Assembly: GCF_013623905.1 (NCBI RefSeq)
Contig: NZ_JABKDD010000002.1
Span: 248,001-312,000, forward strand
Source of the DNA: Brevibacterium sediminis
GTDB lineage: Bacteria > Actinomycetota > Actinomycetes > Actinomycetales > Brevibacteriaceae
DNA: 64,000 bases
Direction of reading: 5' to 3'
In this document: positions 49,451 through 59,779 of the stretch, piece by piece
Layout: the number at the start of each line of letters is the position of its first letter
How positions within the stretch are numbered: position 1 is the first letter of the stretch
Translations under genes and position numbers: made by a program
The notes under the pieces: model-generated
Told to the model about the DNA's origin: nothing
What the model saw: the letters and a program-made list of their open reading frames with translations, nothing else
The model's database searches: none

Positions 49451-50998
49451 ATGTCCGATCTCCCCTCGAACGCCCACCACCCCGCAGGCGTTCACAACTC
49501 CACCGGCAACCGGGCCGGCGACCACCTCTCCGATTCCGACCATCTGGCCGTCCTCGGCTACGAAGATTCCTTCGAACGGTCGATGAGTCCGTGGGCGAAC
49601 TTCGCCCTCGGCTTCACCTACCTCTCCCCTCTCGTCGGTGTGTATTCGCTGCTGGCAGTGGCGCTCTCAACCGGTGGTCCGCCCTCGATCTGGTGGATCG
49701 TCATCGTTGCCTGCGGACAGCTGCTCGTCGCCCTCGTGTTCGGTGAAGTCGTCTCCCAGTTCCCCATCGCCGGCGGAATCTACCCATGGGCCAGGCGGCT
49801 GTGGAGCAAGCGATATGCGTGGATGGCCGCATGGATCTACATCTGCGCACTCATCGTCACGATCACCTCGGTGGCGGAGTTCGGTGCCGGATTCCTCGCG
49901 AGCCTCTTCGGCCTCGAACTCAGCCGCAACTCCACTCTGTTCCTCGGCCTGGTGCTGTTGGTGCTGGCCTTGGCGATCAACTTCTCGGGCACGAAATGGT
50001 TGGCCCGCATCGCGCGCATCGGCCTTTTCGCCGAGCTCATCGGCGTCATCGGGCTCGGCCTGTTCCTGCTCATCTTCGAACGCAAGCACAGCTTCTCCGT
50101 CTTCTTCGACACCATGGGCACCGCGGGCGACGGCAGCTACCTGCCCGTCTTCATGGGAGCTGCAGTCGCCGGGCTCTTCCTCTTCTACGGATTCGAAGCC
50201 TGCGGCGACGTCGCCGAGGAGGTGTCGAATCCGGCTCGCGGCATCCCGAAGGCGATGCTCATGACGATCCTCGTCGGAGCGGTCTCGGCCCTGTTCTCCT
50301 TCGGCGGGTACGTGCTCGCGGCACCGAATCTCGAGGAGATCGTCTCCGGTGAGGTCGCCGACCCGATTCCCGCGATCCTCGAAGGCAGCCTCGGAGCGGT
50401 GGGGGCGAAGATCTTCCTCGTCGTCGCTGTCCTCGCATTCATCTCCTGCGTGCTCAGTCTGCAGGCCGCCGCATCGAGGCTGATCTTCAGCTTCGCCCGC
50501 GATGGAATGATGCCCGGGCACCGGTGGCTGTCGAAGGTCACCGACGGGACGAAGATCCCGCACAATGCGCTCATCGTCGCCTGCACGGCACCCGCGCTGA
50601 TCTGCGTGCTCATCTGGTTCAACGACGGAATCCTCGTCGCTGTGACCTCGTTCGCGATCCTCGGCATCTACCTCGCCTTCCAGATGGTCGTCCTCGGGGC
50701 GCTGCGGCAGCGGCTGCGCGGGTGGAAGCCGGCGGGTCCGTGGTCGCTGGGCGGTTGGGGAATCATCGTCAATTTCGCCGCACTGGCCTACGGCATCTTC
50801 GCTATGGTCCTGCTCTCGCTGCCCGGCGACTCCGGATCGTTCTTCGCCGACTGGATCGTGCTCATCGGTCTGGTCGTCGTGCTTGTCGCCGGATTCATCT
50901 ATCTGTTCACGGCACGTCCGGATCGGAAGTCCGACGCTCCCGAAGGTGACGCCATCGCCGTCGCCGAGGCGATCCGGGCACACCGCGCGAAGCAGTAA
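49451..50998 (+). CDS. APC-superfamily amino acid permease
   Basis: A 515-residue protein with about 12 membrane segments. After a cytoplasmic tail come LGYEDSFERSMSPWANFALGFTYLSP (helix 1), PIAGGIYPWARRLWSKRYAW and GFEACGDVAEEVSNPARGIPKA, all typical of the amino acid/choline transporter branch. It probably imports an amino acid or amine. The 209-base divergent gap upstream contains a 6-base-arm inverted repeat at 49268-49285 and no other clear signal. Confidence 0.88.
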   Translation: MSDLPSNAHHPAGVHNSTGNRAGDHLSDSDHLAVLGYEDSFERSMSPWANFALGFTYLSPLVGVYSLLAVALSTGGPPSIWWIVIVACGQLLVALVFGEVVSQFPIAGGIYPWARRLWSKRYAWMAAWIYICALIVTITSVAEFGAGFLASLFGLELSRNSTLFLGLVLLVLALAINFSGTKWLARIARIGLFAELIGVIGLGLFLLIFERKHSFSVFFDTMGTAGDGSYLPVFMGAAVAGLFLFYGFEACGDVAEEVSNPARGIPKAMLMTILVGAVSALFSFGGYVLAAPNLEEIVSGEVADPIPAILEGSLGAVGAKIFLVVAVLAFISCVLSLQAAASRLIFSFARDGMMPGHRWLSKVTDGTKIPHNALIVACTAPALICVLIWFNDGILVAVTSFAILGIYLAFQMVVLGALRQRLRGWKPAGPWSLGGWGIIVNFAALAYGIFAMVLLSLPGDSGSFFADWIVLIGLVVVLVAGFIYLFTARPDRKSDAPEGDAIAVAEAIRAHRAKQ

Positions 50999-51025
50999 CT
51001 CACGCGGGTCGGGCGCGGCCCCGGA

Positions 51026-51538
51026 TCAGACCCCGAACTCTGGCGCGAAGGCCAGGGCGCCCTCGGGTACCTCGCCTCCCAGCGGCATCGCCATGAGCGC
51101 TTCGTCGGGAACGTCGACGTGCAGGGTAATGCCGAAGCCTGAGGCTGGGGTGAACCCGAAGCGCGGATAGTACTCGGGGTGGCCGAGGACGACGGCGAAT
51201 GCCTCACCACGGCGGGCCGCCTCGGCGAGGAGCGCTTCGATCACCGCAGTGCCTGCGCCAGTGCGCTGGTGCTCGGGCCATACGGAACAGGGCGCCAGGC
51301 AGACGCCTGGGGCCTCGCCGACGAAGCAGCGGGAGAGCATCGCGTGGGCGATGACCTCACCTTCGAGCACTCCGACGAACGACAAGCCCTCGACCCCATT
51401 GCCGGATCCGCGGAGGGCGTCGACGAGCTCTGCCTCGTCAACCTGGCCGAATGCAGCTGCGGTCAGCGCGTGGATGGCGTCGAAGTCGCCGGAAGTCTCA
51501 GGGCGGACGGTGAACTGAGGTACGGGAGGATTCGTCAC
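51026..51538 (-). CDS. GNAT family N-acetyltransferase
   Basis: A 170-residue protein from GTG 51538; the longer frame to 51631 would cover the argG control region. The core reads FTVRPETSGDFDAIHALTAAAF, LAPCSVWPEHQRTGAGTAVIEALL (acetyl-CoA loop) and FAVVLGHPEYYPRFGFTPASGFGI, a group often annotated as YhbS-like. It lacks a ribosome site but has TATCGT six bases before the GTG, so it is likely leaderless. It is divergent from argG with about 130 bases between starts. Confidence 0.87.
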   Translation of the reverse strand: MTNPPVPQFTVRPETSGDFDAIHALTAAAFGQVDEAELVDALRGSGNGVEGLSFVGVLEGEVIAHAMLSRCFVGEAPGVCLAPCSVWPEHQRTGAGTAVIEALLAEAARRGEAFAVVLGHPEYYPRFGFTPASGFGITLHVDVPDEALMAMPLGGEVPEGALAFAPEFGV

Positions 51539-51544
51539 CCGCTC

Positions 51545-51550
51545 ACGATA
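51545..51550 (-). promoter_or_regulatory. Extended -10 box of leaderless GNAT transcript
   Basis: TGC-TATCGT on the minus strand is an extended -10 whose last base lies seven positions before the first base of the GTG at 51538. Confidence 0.5.
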
Positions 51551-51601
51551 GCAATCGGCGGGGCCGCCTCGGCGAGATTCCATCGCCTCACTCACCCCAT
51601 T

Positions 51602-53090
<1,489 letters not shown>

Positions 53091-53221
53091 GGTCCCGCGT
53101 CGGACTGAGGTTCTGACCCGGCACAGGTCCCGGTCGGGCTGAGCCTCGTCCGAACCGGAGGTCCCCCGAACTTCCGGAGACACTGCGCAGCATGAGACTC
53201 GCGGCCTCCGGTTGAGAACAG

Positions 53222-53285
53222 AGAGCGGCCGGCAGGCGCACTCCTCGATCATCACTATCGACGGAGTCCGCCTGTCGGCCGCTCT
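53222..53285 (+). terminator. argG terminator
   Basis: Arms 53222-53238 and 53269-53285 pair at 16 of 17 positions, with an inner ACTCC/GGAGT stem, and are followed by TTTCGG. The GC-rich stem and short T run fit an intrinsic terminator for argG. The 130 bases before it hold a further weak inverted pair (AACCGGAGG/CCTCCGGTT). Confidence 0.75.
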
Positions 53286-53366
53286 TTCGGCTCGGACCTG
53301 TTCTGCTACCCGTCGGCCGTATCGAACCGTTGCAAACGCTCAGACCGGGGTCATCGCCGTGCTCGT

Positions 53367-54218
53367 TCAGACAACACCGAAGGCGGACAGCGCTGTTCGA
53401 CGTGCGACGTCCAGCGCCTCGCGCAGAGGTCGTCTTCGATGCCCCTCAGAGAGGATCTCAACACCCCATGGGCCGTCATAGCCGATGGCCTTGAGCGTCT
53501 CGATGAAACCGCTGACATCTTGGTGCCCATCACCGATGAGGCGACGATTGTCCCTGGTGTCTTCGAACAATGTCCCGACAGCGGTTTCGTCGGCATCGCA
53601 GAGTTCGACACCGAAGACCTGGTCCGCAGTCAGAGCGCTTCGCAGTTCCTCCAAAGAGGTGCCTGCACGGAAGACGTGCCAGTAGTCGACGACAAGGCCA
53701 GCAGCTGGGTGGTCGACGCGTCGAATAAGCTCGGCGCCCTGCGGAATCGACGCGATCATGCCGAACGGTAGAGGCTCGAGCGCGACCTTCGTGCCATAGG
53801 TCTCCGCCTCCTCCGCCAAACGTCGCAGCGGTTCGACGAAAGGCTCGACATCCTCTACGGCGGGGACACTGTCAGTGCCGATCTTGATGAAAGCAGCATC
53901 GAGTTTTCGCGCCGCTTCGAGCAGTTCCTCCCAATGCCCACGCCATCCCGCGTTGGGTCCCCTCCACCATCCGGAGCACAGTTCGACCTCGACATGGCGC
54001 AATCCTGCACCGCTGATCTCTTCAGCCAGTGCGTCGTAGCCGATCGTGTCCCGAATTGCTCTCAGATCATCGAGGACAAATCCGAGACCTGCCCATCCGG
54101 TGGCCGCGACTTCTCTCACCCGGTCGAGGGGATCGAAGGGACTGCGTTCACTCGCCCGCATCGGGGCGGCATCCCCGGCACTCGTCCAACAGGTCGCAAT
54201 CAGTTCTATCCCGGTCAC
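53367..54218 (-). CDS. Sugar phosphate isomerase/epimerase (TIM barrel)
   Basis: A 283-residue xylose-isomerase-like barrel. Metal-site residues appear as Glu in ALEPLPFGM, Asp in LVVDYWHVF and Glu in GVEILSEGH. It is the last gene of the sugar cluster and overlaps the transporter by ATGA. In inositol clusters such proteins act as inosose isomerases (IolI) or dehydratases. Here the exact step is unknown. Confidence 0.82.
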   Translation of the reverse strand: MTGIELIATCWTSAGDAAPMRASERSPFDPLDRVREVAATGWAGLGFVLDDLRAIRDTIGYDALAEEISGAGLRHVEVELCSGWWRGPNAGWRGHWEELLEAARKLDAAFIKIGTDSVPAVEDVEPFVEPLRRLAEEAETYGTKVALEPLPFGMIASIPQGAELIRRVDHPAAGLVVDYWHVFRAGTSLEELRSALTADQVFGVELCDADETAVGTLFEDTRDNRRLIGDGHQDVSGFIETLKAIGYDGPWGVEILSEGHRRRPLREALDVARRTALSAFGVV

Positions 54219-55690
54219 TGCTCGTCACGCATCCTTCTCCACTCGCGGAATCTGTAGGCCATTCCCGTTTCGACCCCTTCCTCCATCTTCTCCAATGAGA
54301 TGCCGCGAGTCTCGGGCACCTGCGTGGCGATGAAGATCAATGCCACGACTCCGACGATCGCGAAGATGAAGAAGACGCCGGAGATTCCGACACCAGCCAC
54401 CAGCGACGGGAAGACTAAGGCGATGACGCCGTTCATCCCCCATCCGAACAGTTGCGATACCCCGATTCCGACACCGCGCATCGGCAGCGGGAACACCTCG
54501 GCGAGCCAGACCCACACGGCGACGTTGAGGAACGACTGCATGGAGGCTACGAAACCGACGATGAGAGCGAGGATGACCCATGCTCGCAGCGGATTGTCCT
54601 CGGCCATGAATTTCGAACACAGTCCGATAAGGAGATGGAACGTCGTCGTCAGAGACAGACCCGTGATGAAGGTGGTGCGCCTGTCGACACGATCCATCAT
54701 GTACAGGGCGAAGAAGCCGCCGAGCACGGCGACCACACCTGGGGCGATGTTGGCAATGAGCGCGGCGTTCTCCGCGAAGCCGGATTCGATGAGGACGACC
54801 TGACCGTAGTACATGATCGAGTTGATTCCGGTGAGCTGCTGACAGACCGCAACACCCATTCCGACGAGGACGATCCTGACCAGCCATTTGTTGAACACGA
54901 ACTTCCGGTAGCCGACTCGTTGGTCGCCGGTCGACGCCTCAGCAACGACTTCGACGGCCCCGAGTTCGGCGCGAGCCCGTTCCTCGGTACGGACGGACAT
55001 GAGGACCGCCAGGGCCTCATCCCGGCGATTATGCTCGACGAGCCACCTCGGCGATTCTGGCATCCGAAGCATGCCGATGAAGAGACAGACGGCCGGTATC
55101 GCACAGATGGCGAACATGACACGCCAGATCCCGTCGATGTGTCCCCACACGTTGCCGATGATGGCGTTGACGACGAACGCCGCAAGCTGTCCCGTGACGA
55201 TTGCGACTTCGTTGCGTCCGCTGATCGAACCACGAATCTCGTGCGGTGCGAGCTCCGACAGATACACCGGCACGACGATCGAGGCCCCGCCGACTGCGAG
55301 GCCGAGAAGGATCCGGCCGACCACCAGCAAAGCGACGTTCGGCGCGAGAACAACGACCAACGTGCCGAGGAAGAACATCAGCGCGAGGTAGAGGATCGTG
55401 CGTCGGCGGCCGATCATGTCGCAGATCTGACCGCAGGTGACTGCGCCCACAGCAGCGGCGAAAACGAGCGAACTCGTCACCACTCCTTCGCTGACTGCAG
55501 TGAGGCCGAGCTCCTGGGACATCGGCCGGAGCGCGCCGTTGATGACACCGGTGTCGTAGCCGAACAGAAGGCCGCCGAAACAGGCGACGACCGAGATCAG
55601 TCCGATCCTCTTCCTGAACGGTCCGGTTTTCGGCATGTCCGGTAATGCTGAGTCCCGGAGTGTCGGTGACTCTGTTGAATTGGCAACCAC
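54215..55690 (-). CDS. MFS sugar/inositol:H+ symporter
   Basis: A 491-residue sugar-porter protein from GTG 55690 with GAGGAG upstream. Signatures are FGYDTGVINGAL in helix 1, GRRRT between helices 2 and 3, PESPRWL, QQLTGINSIMYYG in helix 7, and PETRGISLE at the end. It resembles IolT-type myo-inositol transporters. Together with the genes around it, it probably imports a cyclitol or related sugar. Confidence 0.9.
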   Translation of the reverse strand: MVANSTESPTLRDSALPDMPKTGPFRKRIGLISVVACFGGLLFGYDTGVINGALRPMSQELGLTAVSEGVVTSSLVFAAAVGAVTCGQICDMIGRRRTILYLALMFFLGTLVVVLAPNVALLVVGRILLGLAVGGASIVVPVYLSELAPHEIRGSISGRNEVAIVTGQLAAFVVNAIIGNVWGHIDGIWRVMFAICAIPAVCLFIGMLRMPESPRWLVEHNRRDEALAVLMSVRTEERARAELGAVEVVAEASTGDQRVGYRKFVFNKWLVRIVLVGMGVAVCQQLTGINSIMYYGQVVLIESGFAENAALIANIAPGVVAVLGGFFALYMMDRVDRRTTFITGLSLTTTFHLLIGLCSKFMAEDNPLRAWVILALIVGFVASMQSFLNVAVWVWLAEVFPLPMRGVGIGVSQLFGWGMNGVIALVFPSLVAGVGISGVFFIFAIVGVVALIFIATQVPETRGISLEKMEEGVETGMAYRFREWRRMRDEQ

Positions 55691-55756
55691 GATGGTCTCC
55701 TCACATTGTGCTTCGTTGCACTGTCATTGATGTCGCCGTACGGTTCGTCGAACCGC

Positions 55757-56770
55757 TCACCTATCCAGGTCGACGCGAACGACTCGTCCTTCTCTGGCCG
55801 AGAGTTCGGCCGCATCGGCCAACAGCAGCGCCGCACGACCGTCTGCGAAGGTCGAGCAGCGGGATTCCTCCCCTCTGACGAGTCGGCTGAACTCGCGCAG
55901 CTCCTCGAGGTAGGCTTCCGCGTAGCGCTCAAGGAAGAAGTGCTGATAGGGCGTAGTGGTCTTCACTGCTGTCGCATTCGAGTAGCTGACCAGGCTGGTG
56001 CCCGCATTGCCGACCTCGAGCATGCCCTCACCGCCGAAGATCTCGATCCGCTGGTCGTAGCCGATCGAACTGTGACGCGAATTGGTGATCGAGATCTGGA
56101 CTCCGGTCGAGGTCCGCATCGTCACCATGGCGGTGTCGAAGTCCGACGTCTGTTTGGCACCGTCGTCGAACAGCTGCGAGCCGGTCGCGAAGACCTCGAC
56201 GATGTCCGGGGCGAAGTAGCGCGCCATGTCGAAGTCGTGGATGGTCTGGTCCCGGAACATGCCTCCGGTCGTTCTGAGATTCTCAACGGTCGGCGGGGCG
56301 GGATCGCGGCTGATGATCGCCAGCTGCTCGAGATCACCGACCTCACCGGCGATGAGGCGCTCTCGAGCGAGTGAGAAGTCACGATCGAATCGCCGGTTGA
56401 AGCCGACAGCAAATGGAACGCCGGAGCCTTCGACCACGGGGGCAAGCTTGTCGACTCGGGCGATATCAAGGTCGATCGGCTTTTCGCAGAGCACGGGTAT
56501 TCCGGCCGCGATGGCCCGCTCGATGAGGTCGGCGTGGGTCGAGGTCGGCGAGGCGATGACGACCGCATCGAGATCGCCGGAGGCGAATGCCTCTGCCGGG
56601 TCGGCCGTCGCGCGGGCTCCTCTTTCGGCTGCGATCGCCTCTGCTCCGGCGATGTAGGGATCGATCACCCAGGTCAGGGTGGTCTCCGGCAGAGCCGCGA
56701 TGTTCGCAGCATGGACCTTTCCGATGCGGCCGGTCCCGATGAGACCGATGCGCAGCTGTTCGTTCGTCAT
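55757..56770 (-). CDS. iolG: Inositol 2-dehydrogenase-like oxidoreductase
   Basis: A 337-residue Gfo/Idh/MocA protein. NAD loop GTGRIGKVHA (11-20), catalytic-site Lys in CEKPID and TTGGMFRDQTIHDFDMARYF, which carries the Asp/His pair seen in inositol dehydrogenases. It would oxidise myo-inositol (or scyllo/chiro forms) to an inosose with NAD. It lies 66 bases upstream of the transporter gene on the same strand. GAGGAG precedes its start. Confidence 0.8.
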   Translation of the reverse strand: MTNEQLRIGLIGTGRIGKVHAANIAALPETTLTWVIDPYIAGAEAIAAERGARATADPAEAFASGDLDAVVIASPTSTHADLIERAIAAGIPVLCEKPIDLDIARVDKLAPVVEGSGVPFAVGFNRRFDRDFSLARERLIAGEVGDLEQLAIISRDPAPPTVENLRTTGGMFRDQTIHDFDMARYFAPDIVEVFATGSQLFDDGAKQTSDFDTAMVTMRTSTGVQISITNSRHSSIGYDQRIEIFGGEGMLEVGNAGTSLVSYSNATAVKTTTPYQHFFLERYAEAYLEELREFSRLVRGEESRCSTFADGRAALLLADAAELSAREGRVVRVDLDR

Positions 56771-56850
56771 AGGAATTCTCTCCTCGTTCGATGTTCGCGG
56801 TTCGCTGTGGAACGGATGATGGGGGTCTTCGGCGCGGTGCGCCGGAGCGT

Positions 56851-57927
56851 TCAGAAGTCGATCTCGTCGAGCCGGACGGGTATCCCGCGCCGCACTGATT
56901 CTTCGGCGGCCACTGCCAGTCTTGCTGCGACGATGCCGTCGGACGGCAGTGTCAACGACGTGGCATCGCCGTCGATGACCGCGAGGAAGTGTCGGATCTC
57001 GCGGCGGAATGCCGGCTCGAACCGTTCGACGAAATCCGCGTAAGTCGACTCCGGAGGAGACACGCCGGGTTCCGTCGAGACGACCGGTGACTTCGAGTCG
57101 ACGCCTGCTGCGTATGCGGCGTCACTTCCGTAGACGACGGTGTTGACATCTTGGCCGGAGGCGATGTTGCGTGCGCCGCTGATGAGCGCTTGCACCCCGG
57201 ATTCGAAGGTGATGACGGCCGTGGCCGTGTCGAGATCGCCGCTGTCCGCGTATGCCTGTTCGTCGAGCACTGACCCCGAGGCGTAGATCGACACCGGCCT
57301 TTCCCCCAACAGCCAGGGAATCGTGTCGAATTCGTGGATGAGCAGGTCACGCCATACTCCGCCCGAGGTGGGGATGAACTCCGGATCGACATGGAAGTGA
57401 TCGTGTCCGGCCGAATGGATGACTCGGATGGTTCCCATATCTCCGCTGTGGATGCGCTCTCTGAGGCTCTGGAACCCTTCGTCGTACCTGCGGTGGTAGG
57501 CGACCATGATGGGTACGTCGAGCGCTTCGAACTCCGCAGACAGGGCCGCGGTCTCTTCGAGCTTGAGTCCGATCGGCTTCTCGAGGAGGACGGGGACGCC
57601 AGCTGTCAGCGCTGTCCGTGCGAGCTCGGGGTGGGTGTGTGTCGAACTGGCGATGATGACACCGTCGAGCCCGTCGGTCCAGTCCTCGGTGAGCACCACA
57701 GTGCTGATGACGGGACTGTTGTCGCGACCTGCGGGAGCGTGAGCACCTCGAAGGTCCGGCCCGGCCTCCGGGGCCAGCTCTGACTGCAGCTGCGCTTTGG
57801 CGTCTTCGAGCTTGCCTTCGGTGCGGCCGATCAGCACGAGCTCGTCGACTCCCGGTTCCTGCGCGATGTTGCGAGCGTGCATTCGGCCGATCCTACCGAG
57901 ACCGACGACGCCGATCCGTGTGCTCAT
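56851..57927 (-). CDS. Gfo/Idh/MocA oxidoreductase 2
   Basis: A 358-residue protein with GLGRIGRMHA (9-18), the LLEKPIG lysine motif and GGVWRDLLIHEFDTIPWLL. It resembles the neighbouring inositol dehydrogenase but is clearly distinct. A 25-residue low-complexity insert (about 53-77) follows the third strand. It may act on a second inositol isomer or a pathway intermediate. Coupled by ATGA to the barrel enzyme upstream. Confidence 0.82.
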   Translation of the reverse strand: MSTRIGVVGLGRIGRMHARNIAQEPGVDELVLIGRTEGKLEDAKAQLQSELAPEAGPDLRGAHAPAGRDNSPVISTVVLTEDWTDGLDGVIIASSTHTHPELARTALTAGVPVLLEKPIGLKLEETAALSAEFEALDVPIMVAYHRRYDEGFQSLRERIHSGDMGTIRVIHSAGHDHFHVDPEFIPTSGGVWRDLLIHEFDTIPWLLGERPVSIYASGSVLDEQAYADSGDLDTATAVITFESGVQALISGARNIASGQDVNTVVYGSDAAYAAGVDSKSPVVSTEPGVSPPESTYADFVERFEPAFRREIRHFLAVIDGDATSLTLPSDGIVAARLAVAAEESVRRGIPVRLDEIDF

Positions 57928-58811
57928 CGGTTCTCCTCGATGATCTGCTTGAGATAACTGAGGCTGGCGCGAGCCTGGTCGATCGGTCCAGAGCCGCGCG
58001 CCGGCTCGTCGGCAACGACGGTGTCCTGTTCGAGGGTGAACCAGCCGTCGAATCCGGCGCGGATGAGAGTGCCGACGATCGAGTCGATGTCGATGTCTCC
58101 CTGGCCGAGCGGCTGGTACATTCCGTCGACGACGGCATCGTAGTATGTCTGTTCGCCGGCCTGGACACGACGAGCTCGGTCGAGCGCGACGTCCTTGAGG
58201 TGCGCATGGGAGATGCGCCCCGTGTGCTTCTGCACGAATTCGACCGGGTCCACTCCGCCGATGAACATGTGTCCGGTGTCGAAGCAGAAGTCGACGTCGG
58301 TGCCGTTGAGAATGTGGTCGACATCATCCTGGGTTTCGACCATGGTGCCCACATGCGAATGCAGGCTGACGGTGACTCCCCGGGCTTTCGCGGCTTCGAG
58401 GATGCGGTCGATGTTGCGGTAGACGGTCTTCCAACCGGCGTCATCGAGCTCAGGGCGTTTGGCGTCGTAGCCGTCGACGCCCGTCGCTGCTGCCAGGACG
58501 AGAGTGTCGGCACCGGCGGCGACATATGCTTCGAGTTCCCGCTCGAGCTCCGGCAGCGGGTCGTGTTCTGGGTCATGGATGATGGCTGGGTAGAATCCGC
58601 CGACGGCCTGCATGGAGTGCCGTCTGAGGGTCTCTGCGCGGCCCACTGCGTCATCGGGAAGGAAACCTTCGGGACCGAATTCGGTGGCGTCGAAGCCGAG
58701 TTCCTGCATTTCTGTGAGGACCCGTTCAGGGCTCAGTTGAAAACCCCAGTCAGGGACTTCGCAGACTCCCCAAGAGATGGGGGCTGCGGCGATCTTGACG
58801 GTATTACTCAC
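57924..58811 (-). CDS. Inosose dehydratase-like TIM-barrel protein
   Basis: A 295-residue protein starting IAAAPISWGVCEVPDWGFQL, a start typical of IolE-type inosose dehydratases and related isomerases. Metal-site residues are in SLHSHVGTMVE, CFDTGHMFIGG, HAHLKDV and FTLEQDT. IolE removes water from 2-keto-myo-inositol to form the dione that IolD hydrolyses. It overlaps both neighbours by ATGA. Confidence 0.8.
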   Translation of the reverse strand: MSNTVKIAAAPISWGVCEVPDWGFQLSPERVLTEMQELGFDATEFGPEGFLPDDAVGRAETLRRHSMQAVGGFYPAIIHDPEHDPLPELERELEAYVAAGADTLVLAAATGVDGYDAKRPELDDAGWKTVYRNIDRILEAAKARGVTVSLHSHVGTMVETQDDVDHILNGTDVDFCFDTGHMFIGGVDPVEFVQKHTGRISHAHLKDVALDRARRVQAGEQTYYDAVVDGMYQPLGQGDIDIDSIVGTLIRAGFDGWFTLEQDTVVADEPARGSGPIDQARASLSYLKQIIEENR

Positions 58812-59779
58812 TGGTTAACTCCTTTGCCTACGGTTGCCGGCTCGGCCGCTCGGTCCACCTCGTTGACCGCAGCCTCAGGTCTGCCTCCTTTGAGGACGGT
58901 GTCCACGGCCCGGGCGGCGGCGATGAAAGTGGCTCGGCTGGCTTTGGCGCTCAATCCCATCACATGAGGGCTCAGCACGGTGCGCGGGTGCTGGTAGAGG
59001 GGGTGTGGCTGCGGCGGCTCGGATTCGAATGAGTCCAAACCGACTCCCCCGAGCTTGCCCGATTCGAGCCCGGCCAGTGCCGCGTCTTCGTCGATCAGTC
59101 CACCACGGCTGGTGTTGATGAGGATCGCTCCGTCTTTCATCGTTTCGACCGCGCGGGCGTCGATCATGTGACGGGTGCTATCGAGCAGCGGCACATGGAG
59201 GGTGACGATGTCGGATGCGCGCAGGATCTCGTCGACCGTCTCGGCCCTGTTGGCCCGGGGCACCTCGGCGACGGGGTCGTACGCGAAGACAGTCATTCCG
59301 AAGGCCTCGGCGATCGCCTTCACCCGGCGGCCGATGTTGCCGAATCCCACGATTCCCAGGGTCGCTCCGTCGAGATCGCCGACCGGGACGCTGGTGCGCT
59401 CGGCCCATCCTCCGGAGCGAACGATCTCGGTCAGCGGGCCCAAGGATTTGACCAGTTGCAGCATGTGGGCGAAAGCGCCTTCGGCGACGGCCGTCGAGTT
59501 GACCCCGGGCGTGATCGCGACGGGGATCCCCCGCTCGGTGGCAGCGTCGACATCGACATCGTCGACGCCGACACCGGTGCGGGCGATGACCTTGAGGTTG
59601 GGCATCGAGTCGAGTTCTGCCGGACCGACCTTGACGGCGGCGCGGACTATTGCGCCTTCGGCCTTCGCGTAGTCCTCAGCTTCGGGGCTCTGGACGAAGT
59701 CGACACCGCGTCCTAGTTCACCCTCGACGAGGTTCTTCGGCACCGGTCCGAGACCGATGACGATGGTCTTCTCAGGCAT
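58808..59779 (-). CDS. D-2-hydroxyacid dehydrogenase family protein
   Basis: A 323-residue protein from ATG 59779 with AGGAGGGAG upstream. NAD loop GFGNIGRR, catalytic Arg in INTSRGGLID, Glu in SFESEPP and His in LSPHVMG, as in phosphoglycerate/hydroxypyruvate dehydrogenases. This enzyme class is not part of the standard inositol pathway. It may reduce or oxidise a hydroxy acid intermediate made by the aldolase of this cluster. It overlaps the next upstream gene by eight bases. Confidence 0.87.
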   Translation of the reverse strand: MPEKTIVIGLGPVPKNLVEGELGRGVDFVQSPEAEDYAKAEGAIVRAAVKVGPAELDSMPNLKVIARTGVGVDDVDVDAATERGIPVAITPGVNSTAVAEGAFAHMLQLVKSLGPLTEIVRSGGWAERTSVPVGDLDGATLGIVGFGNIGRRVKAIAEAFGMTVFAYDPVAEVPRANRAETVDEILRASDIVTLHVPLLDSTRHMIDARAVETMKDGAILINTSRGGLIDEDAALAGLESGKLGGVGLDSFESEPPQPHPLYQHPRTVLSPHVMGLSAKASRATFIAAARAVDTVLKGGRPEAAVNEVDRAAEPATVGKGVNQ